Source: an uncultured Eggerthella sp. (GTDB lineage Bacteria > Actinomycetota > Coriobacteriia > Coriobacteriales > Eggerthellaceae). From it: DNA of 64,000 nucleotides. This document shows, in pieces, positions 44,315 through 52,988 of the stretch. The stretch's first letter is position 1, and each line of letters begins with the position of its first letter. The stretch spans positions 62,001 through 126,000 of the forward strand of contig UQLU01000005.1 in NCBI GenBank assembly GCA_900542065.1, in the 5' to 3' direction. The notes beneath the pieces are model-generated. The model did no database searches. It was not told the DNA's origin and saw only the letters and a program-made list of their open reading frames with translations. Both the position numbers and the translations under genes were made by a program.

Positions 44315-45592
44315 TCAGACTTTATTCTTTGACCAGCTTTTGAAGTCAGCTAAATACGTGCACTCTTCTGCGCAGTCCATACGCTGCAGTGCTTCTTGAG
44401 CAACTTTAAACAAGAGCTCTAGCCAGTCTTCTAATCTCATTTCACAAATAGTTGCCTGCAAACCATTTTCTCGAATGGTCTCTGCTGCAGATTCGGTGTA
44501 ATCGGAAGAAAGTGGCCACAAACCCTCTACCACACCAAAAGCTTCTTCGATGCAATCAAGAGATTCTGAAGAATAAAAAATACCTTTAATAAGAGCAGCA
44601 TATCCTGCAACAGCATCAATCGGCAGTGCGTCAGCAGGACGAATTTCCACAAAATGCTTAAGACGCACATCAGGCCAAAACATTGATAACAAATGCTCAA
44701 TATCCTCAGTTGACATGGGCGCATCAGCATACGCCTCAGCGGCGGTAAGTCCGTTCACTTCTCGTAGAGCAGGACCCTGAGGATCAGCTACCGAAGCACG
44801 TGTTACAAAAATAGGACACGTCGACAAAAGCCAATCAGCATAGGAGGCAAAACCAAAATCCTCATCAAATAAGCCTGGAATTTGACCACAGCGATCATTG
44901 TCTACATCACGCCACATTTGTAATCGCGACAAGGATCTTTCTGGCACTTCTCCTTCAAAACGCTCAACATTGTCCGTTAAAAAGGCAATCATGGGCACTA
45001 AAGCTTGCGCCACCCTTAGCTTTCGAACAGCGTCAGCCTCATCGGAATAATCAACTGAAACCTGAGTTGAAGCAGAGGCACGCATCATTCGCTCTCCGTG
45101 AGTTCCTAGTGCACGAAAATACTCATTCATGAAGCGATAACGCTGCTTTGGGATAAGTGATAGATCAAGCGCTTTTTCCGTAGGGTGATATCCCAAAGTG
45201 ATTAGCTTGCACTGATGCTGTTCCAAAAAAGGATCCACTAAAGAACGAAAGCGCTTATATACACGAACAATTTCGCGAATATCCTCAAAGGGAGCAATAC
45301 TGATTTCTAATTGCGCAGCAGGCTCCAACGTAAGTGATGCCTCATCATCAGCAAGACCTATCAAATCACCTTCTACACCTTGCATCTTTCGAGGATAGTA
45401 ATCAGAGAGGTACGCAAGAATATCACGCACGCCAAAATGCGCATCGCCTTCATAGGAAAGCGCTTTGCGCGAATGCTCATGCACTACAAAATGTTCTACC
45501 TCAACGCCAAGCTTTTTACTGCTCGCATTGCCTCTTGCACCCTGCTCGAAGTAAGCAATAATTGCCTGACGATTTTCCTTCTCGAAGGACAT
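44315..45592 (-). CDS. gshA: glutamate-cysteine ligase (GCS2 type)
   Basis: A 425-residue ATP-dependent ligase of the GCS2 family that joins glutamate and cysteine to gamma-glutamylcysteine. Visible are KLGVEVEHFVV near the start, EPAAQLEISIAPF, RMMRASASTQVSVDYSDE (active-site stretch) and the later region LKHFVEIRPADALP. The ATG at 45592 is four bases past the cysK stop with GGAG in the cysK end, so the genes are coupled; the frame opens further upstream inside cysK. No GshB partner is seen in the window, so the product may be gamma-glutamylcysteine itself or the second step is elsewhere. Confidence 0.88.
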   Translation of the reverse strand: MSFEKENRQAIIAYFEQGARGNASSKKLGVEVEHFVVHEHSRKALSYEGDAHFGVRDILAYLSDYYPRKMQGVEGDLIGLADDEASLTLEPAAQLEISIAPFEDIREIVRVYKRFRSLVDPFLEQHQCKLITLGYHPTEKALDLSLIPKQRYRFMNEYFRALGTHGERMMRASASTQVSVDYSDEADAVRKLRVAQALVPMIAFLTDNVERFEGEVPERSLSRLQMWRDVDNDRCGQIPGLFDEDFGFASYADWLLSTCPIFVTRASVADPQGPALREVNGLTAAEAYADAPMSTEDIEHLLSMFWPDVRLKHFVEIRPADALPIDAVAGYAALIKGIFYSSESLDCIEEAFGVVEGLWPLSSDYTESAAETIRENGLQATICEMRLEDWLELLFKVAQEALQRMDCAEECTYLADFKSWSKNKV

Positions 45593-45596
45593 GGTT

Positions 45597-46538
45597 TTAC
45601 TCCGCTTCGCCCAAATGAGCAAATAATGCTGACGAAAGATAACGCTCACCCGTATCTGGCAGAACAACTACGATAGTCTTTCCTTCGTTTTCGGGACGCT
45701 TGGCAACACGTGCTGCCGCAGAAAGTGCAGCGCCCGAAGAGATACCAACAAGAAGGCCTTCTTTTGCAGCCAATTCGCGTGCTGCCGCAAAGGCATCCTC
45801 TTCAGTTACGGTAAGCACTTCATCATAAATTTCTGTATCCAAGGTGTCGGGTATAAAGCCCGCGCCAATTCCCTGCAGTCCATGAGCTCCCGCACGGCCT
45901 TCCGAAAGAACAGGGGACCCCGCTGGCTCAACGGCAACAACCTTTATGTCAGGATTTTGAGACTTTAAGTATTTACCAGAACCAGACAAGGTGCCACCGG
46001 TACCCACGCCAGCAACTAAGATATCTACTTTACCTTCAGTTGCCTGCCATATTTCCGGACCGGTAGTTGCTTCATGAGCAGCAGGATTTGCAGGATTCAC
46101 AAATTGCCCCGCAATAATAGAATTGGGAAACTCTTTTGCAATCTCATCTGCTTTAGCAATGGCACCTGCCATTCCTTTAGCGCCTTCGGTCAGTACAACT
46201 TCTGCACCATAAGCCCTCATAAGAATTCGACGCTCAATACTCATGGTGTCAGGCATAACAATAATCGTGCGATTCCCGCGCGCTGCTGCAAGCGCCGCTA
46301 GTGCAATACCAGTATTTCCTGAAGTTGGCTCGATTATTACCGTATCGGCATCAAGCTTTCCCTCGCGCTCTGCCCTCTCAAGCATTTCTTTTGCAATGCG
46401 ATCTTTAGCAGATCCCGCAGGATTAAACGCTTCGATTTTTGCAACCACCTTCGCTTTTAGCTGGTGATTCTTTTCATAATTTACAAGCTCTAATAAAGGA
46501 GTGTTTCCGATTAATTCTGCAACATTTGAATAAATCAT
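45597..46538 (-). CDS. cysK: cysteine synthase A (O-acetylserine sulfhydrylase)
   Basis: A 313-residue PLP enzyme that makes cysteine from O-acetylserine and sulfide. Visible are NPAGSAKDRIAKEML with the PLP-binding Lys, PTSGNTGIALA (substrate/Asn loop), VGTGGTLSGSG (phosphate loop) and GISSGAALSAA. Most CysK proteins have SVKDR where this has SAKDR. GAGGAAGG lies about nine bases before the ATG. It is first in an operon with gshA, coupling cysteine synthesis to low-molecular-weight thiol formation. No Cys regulator or serine acetyltransferase adjoins it. Confidence 0.93.
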   Translation of the reverse strand: MIYSNVAELIGNTPLLELVNYEKNHQLKAKVVAKIEAFNPAGSAKDRIAKEMLERAEREGKLDADTVIIEPTSGNTGIALAALAAARGNRTIIVMPDTMSIERRILMRAYGAEVVLTEGAKGMAGAIAKADEIAKEFPNSIIAGQFVNPANPAAHEATTGPEIWQATEGKVDILVAGVGTGGTLSGSGKYLKSQNPDIKVVAVEPAGSPVLSEGRAGAHGLQGIGAGFIPDTLDTEIYDEVLTVTEEDAFAAARELAAKEGLLVGISSGAALSAAARVAKRPENEGKTIVVVLPDTGERYLSSALFAHLGEAE

Positions 46539-46597
46539 GCGGTAAGCCTTCCTCTATACTCAGCGTTATTACGCAAACTCAATTATCTCTTTGTTAT

Positions 46598-46643
46598 TAG
46601 CCTAGCCAAACCAGGCGCGTTACCCTAGCTAAACTACACACCT
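46598..46643. repeat. two degenerate 23-bp tandem units
   Basis: Units at 46598 and 46621 agree at about 16 of 23 positions (shared CCTAGC and AAAC). A third, weak unit may follow from 46644. This array is near a 5' end, unlike most others in the window. Confidence 0.45.
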
Positions 46644-46824
46644 TAGTTCAATCGCTTAAACAAACTAAACTTGGTTTATATCATTATCAGGGTTGATCGA
46701 GACTTTACTCCACCTCTACACAAAACGCACCTTCAATTATTTCAAGAGACAAAACCGTTACGCAAAAGATAAATTAACTCTTCCTCACGATGTGCTTGAT
46801 TTATGGGCTTAATGTGAGCGCATT

Positions 46825-46841
46825 GTGCACTTTACGTGCAC
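46825..46841. promoter_or_regulatory. GTGCAC-TTTAC-GTGCAC candidate operator
   Basis: Two palindromic GTGCAC hexamers five bases apart, about 110 bases before the surface protein ATG. The pattern is close to the 17-bp cores of the array at 13904-13999 (shared TGCACT, TTACG, TGCA). Confidence 0.35.
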
Positions 46842-46950
46842 TTTCTTTTTCTCTTTTGTGCAAAAAGTATGCCTCAAACTTCTCTTTTATGTGAATTTCG
46901 CCTTTCACAATTAAAGGTATCTCGGTTCCCTCCAAACGACAGGAGAAGCT

Positions 46951-49900
46951 ATGAATACCGCTATTTGTAACCATTCCCTCAAACGGCATGCAAACAATAG
47001 GATTGGCAAATCGTATCAACCTGCCTTTCTAAATTCGAGAAGCATTCTCTTTCCAAAGAACGCTATCCTTCCAGGGAGCGCTCTTTTGTTCTTTCTTGGA
47101 GGTTTGGTATTCGCTCTTGTCTTGGGATTAATCTATCCCCAAAGCACCCAGGCACTTGAAGATACGCTTTCTAGCGCAAACGACACTCCTGCAGACGATG
47201 CCCCTATCACTATTACTATCCAAGTTGAAGGGTTTTCAGAAAGCATTCCTGTCCTTGAAGCGGGAAAGGATTTTATCAAAGGTCAACCCGTTAAAAGTGA
47301 TCCTCGTTTTATGGTTGATGATCAGGGAAATCAAATATTGGCAGACCTGATAGAGCAAAAAGAGCTGGAAGGCTATAAGCTTGTGTGGAAAACGGAACAA
47401 GGCGAATCTTTCGACTGGTTTAACACTGCCGTAAATGAAAGCATTACCGTTGTTGGCAAATTTGAACAATCAGACTATACCGTACGCATTTCTTTCAACG
47501 ACAACAAAACACAAGATTTAGAAGTGTCGGTGCCTAAAGGATCTTCATTTGAGCAAGCCTATGGAAGCATTCCGCAGCAACCGTCAAAAACAGGATATTC
47601 CTTTGTCCGCTGGGTCAATTCCAATGACAATTCCACCTTTGATTTCTCGGCTCCCATTAGTGCTTCCACTACGGTTTATGCCCTTTTTTCTATCAGTGAA
47701 CCAGACAAGGTAGCAACCGTAGATGCAGACTTCGATATACCAGAAACCCTTTCAGGAAGATGCTATATTGGCGCAACATGGGGTGTTCACCCAGCCAAAT
47801 TTAGCATCTCTGGTTTTTCAGGAGAATTGGAAGGGTGCTCGGGAACAGGTTCCTGTTCTCTTCCTAGCGCCGCTGCGCCATCTTATACCTGGGCAGACTA
47901 CAAAGCGACTCTAGCAGATGTTGATATTGAAGCGGGCGTTGTTACCTATGATGTGACCATCACTCCTCCAGGAGCTGCTAAACCCGATGGACCACGTAAC
48001 AGCCTAGGACTTATTGGCTATCAAACCGTCTATTTCAAAGCAGAAATTCAGAAAAATTTTGGTGGATATATTGAGCTACAAAAAACTTCAAGCAATCCTT
48101 CCCTCAATGAAAACAACGCTACTTATTCATTAGAAGGCGCTACCTTTGGCATCTACAACAACGAAGGATCGCGCGTAGCACAGCTTGTTACCAACTCGGA
48201 AGGAAAAACAGACAAAAGCCCCCTTTTACCTGTTGGCATCTATACCATTAAAGAAGAACATTCTCCCACCGGATTCGCCTCTACCGAAGACAAAACTGTC
48301 CAAATAGCAGCTGGTTCCGTCCTTACTTCCACCATTGCTAATACACCCCAAAGCGCTCTGGTCGATCTTGTTCTTCAAAAAGTTGACTCAGAAACAAACG
48401 CAAACAGTCCCTTGGGATCAGCAACGTTTGAAGGAGCACAATTTAAGATAAGCTATTACGACCGTTACCTCACCCTTCCTCATATGGTCAAAAATGCCAC
48501 ACAGGCATTTGAAAGTGCTCGGAACGACTCATTTTCGCAGGCAACTTCTCAATTTCTTTCCGCCAGCACTCGCGATGCTTGGCAAGCAAAACGAAGTTGG
48601 ATTTTTGAAACCGATGAACATGGGAGTCTTCGATTTGCAGAAGATTACCTCATTGAAGGAGACAATTTTTACTACGACAACGAAGGATCTATCGTATTAC
48701 CTTTAGGCACTGTGGTAATTGAAGAAGTAAAAGCACCAGAAGGTTATCTGCCCATCGAAGACCCTTTTGTAGTAACTCTTACTGAGTCAGGAAACGATAT
48801 CCATATAGAAGCCTGGCAAACACTGCAGGCAATCGAACAGGTAAAGCGAGGAGACCTGTCTTTTACCAAGGTGCGAGAAGGATCTATGGAACGCCTCGCT
48901 CATGTTCCGTTTCGCATTACCTCAAAAACAACGGGTGAATCACATATTCTTGTTACCGACGAAAACGGAATGGCAAGCACTGAATCATCATGGACTCCTC
49001 ACTCGCAAAACACCAACGCGGGATTATCGTCTGATGACGGCATTTGGTTTAGCAATGATACACAAGGCAACGCTGCTCCTGTAAATGATTCGCTAGGAGC
49101 ACTGCCCTACGATACCTACCTTATTGAAGAGCAGCCCTGTTCAGCCAACGAAGGTATGCAGCCTGTTGCTTTTGAGGTAACCATTACTCGCAACAACGTT
49201 ACTCTCGATTTAGGCACGGTAGATAACAAACCCTTCACGCCTGAAATCTCAGGAGAAGTAGACAAACGTCAGACTTTATTTGTATCAAACGGACTGTTCA
49301 CCTACACCATAGACTATCGGTCAACCTCTCCTACCTGGGCAGATGAATTTACCACAACCGATACCATTGCGTGCGCAAAAGAAAACCAGGCTCATCTTAG
49401 AGCGATTTCCACTCCTGTTAGCTTTGGCGATTACGATGGAAAAATGAACATATGGTATAAAACGAATCTTTCAGGAACGAAAGACACTTCCCAAAGCACC
49501 TTCGATCCCGAAAGCGTTAATGCCTGCTCTTCAAACCCGCACAATCCAGATAACCCTAATAATGAACGAGTGTTTGATTTTGAAAGTTGGCAGTTATGGA
49601 AGCAAGGGGTCTCTACGCTTGAACCATCTCTTCTCTTTACCGAAGAATTAGAACTCAAAGAAGGAGAATACGTAACAGAACTTGCCTTCGAACACGGCAG
49701 AGTCGAAGAAGGGTTTAGCACCCTTGATCAAAGTGATACTCAATGGGATCGTCGCGATCGCTATACAGAAGACGACACTCTGGAAAGCCTCTTTGACAGT
49801 TCTGCCTTTACCGCCTGGGATGACGATGCTTGCAAACAAGTTGCAGAAGCAGCAAAACACGAAACGAAGCTTCCATCTTCAGATACGCAGTATGCTCCCG

Positions 49901-50217
49901 CTATCTTATTCATGGAAGCCACAGAAGATATTCTTGCCAGCAAAGGAATAGAACTTTGGAACGATGCGCGAATCGATATATATCGCAACATAGAATTGCA
50001 CGACGAAGATGAAGATTCCGTAGTACAAACCACCACTCAAAACCCCACACAAAGCACTACCCCAAAAAACGACAACCCCGTAGAAGAGATTATTTCCAAG
50101 CTCCCTAAAACTGGAGATATCCCTACAGGTACCGTATTAGCAGTTATAGCATTAGCAATTGCAGCAATGCTCGCTTTGGTTATAGGAATACGGGGAGCTA
50201 AAAACAAAGAGAAGTAA
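46951..50217 (+). CDS. LPKTG-anchored surface protein with SpaA/Cna-B-like domains
   Basis: A 1088-residue cell-wall protein. A basic head and hydrophobic segment (about 43-62) serve as signal peptide, ending near STQALED. A repeat of the InlB/Flg_new type follows (about 170-245, SVPKGSSFEQAYGSIPQQPS). Three SpaA/Cna-B-like domains begin near 370 (GGYIELQKTSS), 468 (ALVDLVLQKVD) and 631 (KRGDLSFTKVRE), each with the K...E pattern that forms isopeptide bonds. A further domain begins near 775 (EISGEVDKRQ). The C-terminus is LPKTGD (about 1051), a hydrophobic stretch and a basic tail, the signal for sortase. AGGAG lies five bases before the ATG. No sortase or pilus genes are in the window. Confidence 0.93.
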   Translation: MNTAICNHSLKRHANNRIGKSYQPAFLNSRSILFPKNAILPGSALLFFLGGLVFALVLGLIYPQSTQALEDTLSSANDTPADDAPITITIQVEGFSESIPVLEAGKDFIKGQPVKSDPRFMVDDQGNQILADLIEQKELEGYKLVWKTEQGESFDWFNTAVNESITVVGKFEQSDYTVRISFNDNKTQDLEVSVPKGSSFEQAYGSIPQQPSKTGYSFVRWVNSNDNSTFDFSAPISASTTVYALFSISEPDKVATVDADFDIPETLSGRCYIGATWGVHPAKFSISGFSGELEGCSGTGSCSLPSAAAPSYTWADYKATLADVDIEAGVVTYDVTITPPGAAKPDGPRNSLGLIGYQTVYFKAEIQKNFGGYIELQKTSSNPSLNENNATYSLEGATFGIYNNEGSRVAQLVTNSEGKTDKSPLLPVGIYTIKEEHSPTGFASTEDKTVQIAAGSVLTSTIANTPQSALVDLVLQKVDSETNANSPLGSATFEGAQFKISYYDRYLTLPHMVKNATQAFESARNDSFSQATSQFLSASTRDAWQAKRSWIFETDEHGSLRFAEDYLIEGDNFYYDNEGSIVLPLGTVVIEEVKAPEGYLPIEDPFVVTLTESGNDIHIEAWQTLQAIEQVKRGDLSFTKVREGSMERLAHVPFRITSKTTGESHILVTDENGMASTESSWTPHSQNTNAGLSSDDGIWFSNDTQGNAAPVNDSLGALPYDTYLIEEQPCSANEGMQPVAFEVTITRNNVTLDLGTVDNKPFTPEISGEVDKRQTLFVSNGLFTYTIDYRSTSPTWADEFTTTDTIACAKENQAHLRAISTPVSFGDYDGKMNIWYKTNLSGTKDTSQSTFDPESVNACSSNPHNPDNPNNERVFDFESWQLWKQGVSTLEPSLLFTEELELKEGEYVTELAFEHGRVEEGFSTLDQSDTQWDRRDRYTEDDTLESLFDSSAFTAWDDDACKQVAEAAKHETKLPSSDTQYAPAILFMEATEDILASKGIELWNDARIDIYRNIELHDEDEDSVVQTTTQNPTQSTTPKNDNPVEEIISKLPKTGDIPTGTVLAVIALAIAAMLALVIGIRGAKNKEK

Positions 50218-50253
50218 TCAATGCCATTTAGGTACTTCAGATACAACTAAACA

Positions 50254-50547
50254 CTATCCTGTAATGCCGCGCTTAACCGTGCGGCGTTTTCTTTTTGGTG
50301 GTTCAACTGGTTCGCGGAAATCCAACATAAGCTGCTCTGCAACACCCGCGCTTTCGTTTTCTGTGACCTTTTCTATATCTTTAATATTCCAAGAAAGAGC
50401 CTCTGAGCCATGCAGCTCTAGCATTTTATAGCGCGCATCCTGCAAATTCTGCTTCGAGCCTGCCCTGTGTTCGCTTTCAAATTCAATAACGCTCGATTTA
50501 GGTGCAGCACCCTTTGGAGAAACTATTGTTGCGCGATAACGAGTCAT
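50254..50547 (-). CDS. small protein of unknown function with basic tail
   Basis: A 97-residue protein (ATG 50547, AAGGA seven bases upstream; the frame opens at 50583). MTRYRATIVSPKG begins a probable beta-rich fold; the tail KRKRRTVKRG is strongly basic. Convergent with the surface protein gene, and its last codons lie inside that gene's terminator at 50266-50296, so the basic tail is encoded by the hairpin's complementary strand. No family was recognised. Confidence 0.65.
   Translation of the reverse strand: MTRYRATIVSPKGAAPKSSVIEFESEHRAGSKQNLQDARYKMLELHGSEALSWNIKDIEKVTENESAGVAEQLMLDFREPVEPPKRKRRTVKRGITG
50266..50296 (+). terminator. terminator of the surface protein gene, overlapping a minus-strand gene
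   Basis: GCCGCGC, loop TTAACC, GTGCGGC (one G-T pair), then GTTTTCTTTTT. It lies 49 bases after the surface protein stop and inside the 3' end of the 97-residue minus-strand gene. Confidence 0.8.
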
Positions 50548-50722
50548 ATATCTTCCTTGCTTCAAAACGGTCACCTTAAGCATACCGTAAGATGCTTTTA
50601 CCTTGAGATATGCATGAGAAAACCATGCCTGACTTGAAATAAATGGTTTCCCTATGAATACCTATTCCATTCTTTAAAGACCGTTAGAAAATAGCAACGT
50701 TGAACTTTATCACAGGAGAATT

Positions 50723-51727
50723 ATGAGCCCACTTGAACTTATCCCCAAGCAGGAATATGCCGATATTCGCAGTGTTGGCATACCACAAGCCTTGCTGTAC
50801 TACCGCTACCATGTTTTATGGCGGACATTTTTTGAGAGCCTTGGCTGCAACGTTATTGAAAGCCAGCCGTCAGACCGTGCACTTCTTTCACGAGGCGAGC
50901 AATACTCCATTGATGAATGCTGTCTGGCATCAAAACTTTATATGGGACACGTTGAGAGCCTTCTGGATACGTGCGATGCCGTATTCGTTCCCAGCATTGA
51001 TAACCTCGGTCTTCATAAAGGGTTTTGCACTAAATTCCAGGCACTACCCGATTTAGTTGCAAATACCTTTGCCTCACGCAATCCACGTATCATCTCTTGT
51101 GAGATTGACAAAGACGATACTGGAATATCTGCCGAAGAAGCCTATGTGTCTCTTGCTACTAAATTTGGATGCACCAAAAAGCAAGGCAAGTCCATCTATC
51201 AAGATGCTCTTCATGCGCAGAAAAAGCACAACGAAGCGCTTGCTCATAAGCAGGCAACACTGCTCAAAGATGCCGAAAAATTGCCTGCGCAAGAGCGTCC
51301 TTTGCGTATCTTAATCGCAGCACACCCTTACGTAATACACGATCCTTATATTGGTGGGCCTATCATTAGCATGTTAGAGGACCTGCAGGTATGCACGCTC
51401 TATTCTGATCGCTTTGATAGAAAGCAAGCCTTAGAAAAAAGTTACGACTTTTCAGAAACTATGCCCTGGATCGTAAACCGCGAGATCATCGGTACCATTC
51501 TTCACCTATATGATCATCTTGATGGAATTGTGCTGGTAAGCGCTTTTCCTTGCGGCCCCGATTCGATGACCAACGATGCTCTTATTCGCTGCATTAAAGG
51601 CAAGCCCATCTTGTCACTCACCATCGACAGTCAAAGCGGCACCGCAGGACTAGAAACACGCCTTGAAAGCTTTGTTGACATTCTGCGCTACCAAAAACGA
51701 GGAGGTTACTTACATGATGAGCGATAA
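50723..51727 (+). CDS. DUF2229-type acyl-CoA dehydratase/reductase component
   Basis: A 334-residue protein matching the DUF2229 part of the fused activase at 38699. The start region SVGIPQALLYYRYHVLWRTF parallels IGLPRVLFYWDTMPFWKTL there, and SIDECCLASKLYMGHVESLL parallels VCFPAKLVHGHLRDL. Conserved Cys (ECC) may hold an Fe-S cluster. AGGAG precedes the ATG. It is first in a three-gene operon whose next start lies inside its 3' end (14-base overlap). The family partners with ATP-driven activases; the substrate is unknown. Confidence 0.82.
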   Translation: MSPLELIPKQEYADIRSVGIPQALLYYRYHVLWRTFFESLGCNVIESQPSDRALLSRGEQYSIDECCLASKLYMGHVESLLDTCDAVFVPSIDNLGLHKGFCTKFQALPDLVANTFASRNPRIISCEIDKDDTGISAEEAYVSLATKFGCTKKQGKSIYQDALHAQKKHNEALAHKQATLLKDAEKLPAQERPLRILIAAHPYVIHDPYIGGPIISMLEDLQVCTLYSDRFDRKQALEKSYDFSETMPWIVNREIIGTILHLYDHLDGIVLVSAFPCGPDSMTNDALIRCIKGKPILSLTIDSQSGTAGLETRLESFVDILRYQKRGGYLHDER

Positions 51728-52988
51728 AACCCCCACTGAGCGCATTGCCGAAGTAACCAACCCTATAAAACAACGCGTTGGCGATATTAAAACGCCTATC
51801 AACCGCGTAGCAGATACGCTTAAACGTCGCTATTCCGAAGACGCGCCAGCAGGCGTCTTTCTACGCCCTGGCAAACCTGAAGCATTGCGCCCCAAAAAGA
51901 AAAAGAAGCACAAAAAAGATCGCCACACCCGCACCAGAGTTGCTTTCATGCGCTACGCCTACTACGACATTGCCTTTCGCTTCTTTGTCGAAGAAGTTCT
52001 TGATGCAGATTTCGTAGCACTGCCAGAAGCAACCAGAAAAACTTTAGAGCTGGGTACACTTAACAGTACCGACTATGTATGTGCTCCATTCAAGCACATT
52101 CTTGGCGACTATATTGAAGCCCTCGATATGGGCGCCGATGTGCTTGTTCAGCTTACTGGTCCTTGCCGATTAGGCTATTATGGCGAACTTCAAGAGTCAA
52201 TTCTGCGCGATATGGGCTACGACTTCGAGATGCTTAACTTTGCCACAGTAAGCGGCAAACCCTTGCAGGAATATCTTTCTATCTGCAAGAAAAAAGTAAA
52301 TCCCGACCTTTCAGTATCGAAGGGTGTAAAGAACTTTCTTGTCGTGCTTAAAATGATCGAGGCCCTCGATTCCTACCATGATCGCTATTTGGAACTTGCT
52401 GGTTTTGAAAAAGATCCTGGATCGTTTAAGCGTGCTCAAAAAGACTTTTTTGCCGAAATGAACACCGTCACAGGTGCTACCCAAATGGCAGCAGTCTATC
52501 GCCATCATATGCGCATCCTCGAAGATCTTCCTATCAAAATACCCAACGACCCTATACGAGTAGGTCTGATAGGAGAATTTTTCACAGGGGTTGATCCAAG
52601 GTCTAATTTGTTTATCGAAGATAAACTCAGTTCAATGGGTGTGTCTCTTGCGCGAACCGTTAATTTAACTAACCGTATTTTGCGCTATAACGAAGAAAAT
52701 CTGCGTCGCAGTGTTTCGGAATATGTATCGTTTGATATGGGTCCTACCTCAACGCTTTCTATAGCGGCAGCAAAGCATTATGCCGAAGAAGGCTTTGACG
52801 GCATCATTCACTTAAAATCGTCGGGATGCACTCCAGAAATTGACTGTATGCCCGTACTGCAGCGATTAAGCAATGACTACCACATTCCTATTTTGTATCT
52901 TAGCTACGATTCACAAACGAGTGATACAGGGCTTGATACCCGACTTGAAGCGTTTTATGACATGATTGCTATGAGAAAGGCTCGCTAA
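51714..52988 (+). CDS. HgdB-like 2-hydroxyacyl-CoA dehydratase-type component
   Basis: A 424-residue protein (ATG 51714 or 51717 behind GGAGG). A basic head (RPKKKKKHKKDRHTR) precedes the core. YVCAPFKHILGDYIEAL and LTGPCRLGYYGELQESIL parallel the HgdB-like region of the fused protein (ICFPAQIVIGE and GDCRLTHY). Later Cys lie in SSGCTPEIDC. These Cys are candidates for an Fe-S cluster of the dehydratase or double-cubane reductase type. It overlaps the upstream gene by 14 bases and the activase gene by one base (TAATG), so three proteins are made as one unit. Confidence 0.82.
   Translation: MMSDKTPTERIAEVTNPIKQRVGDIKTPINRVADTLKRRYSEDAPAGVFLRPGKPEALRPKKKKKHKKDRHTRTRVAFMRYAYYDIAFRFFVEEVLDADFVALPEATRKTLELGTLNSTDYVCAPFKHILGDYIEALDMGADVLVQLTGPCRLGYYGELQESILRDMGYDFEMLNFATVSGKPLQEYLSICKKKVNPDLSVSKGVKNFLVVLKMIEALDSYHDRYLELAGFEKDPGSFKRAQKDFFAEMNTVTGATQMAAVYRHHMRILEDLPIKIPNDPIRVGLIGEFFTGVDPRSNLFIEDKLSSMGVSLARTVNLTNRILRYNEENLRRSVSEYVSFDMGPTSTLSIAAAKHYAEEGFDGIIHLKSSGCTPEIDCMPVLQRLSNDYHIPILYLSYDSQTSDTGLDTRLEAFYDMIAMRKAR

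Larger units (their letters stand above)
46539..46950. other. divergent gap between cysK and the surface protein gene
   Basis: A 412-base AT-rich gap. It holds a two-copy 23-bp degenerate tandem repeat (46598-46643), a candidate operator GTGCACTTTACGTGCAC (46825-46841) and the AGGAG ribosome site of the surface protein. No T-box, SAM riboswitch or ORF could be supported. Confidence 0.5.

Noticed and set aside
46539..46950. T-box or SAM riboswitch upstream of cysK
   Set aside because: No T-box sequence, no specifier stem and no terminator/antiterminator pair could be found.
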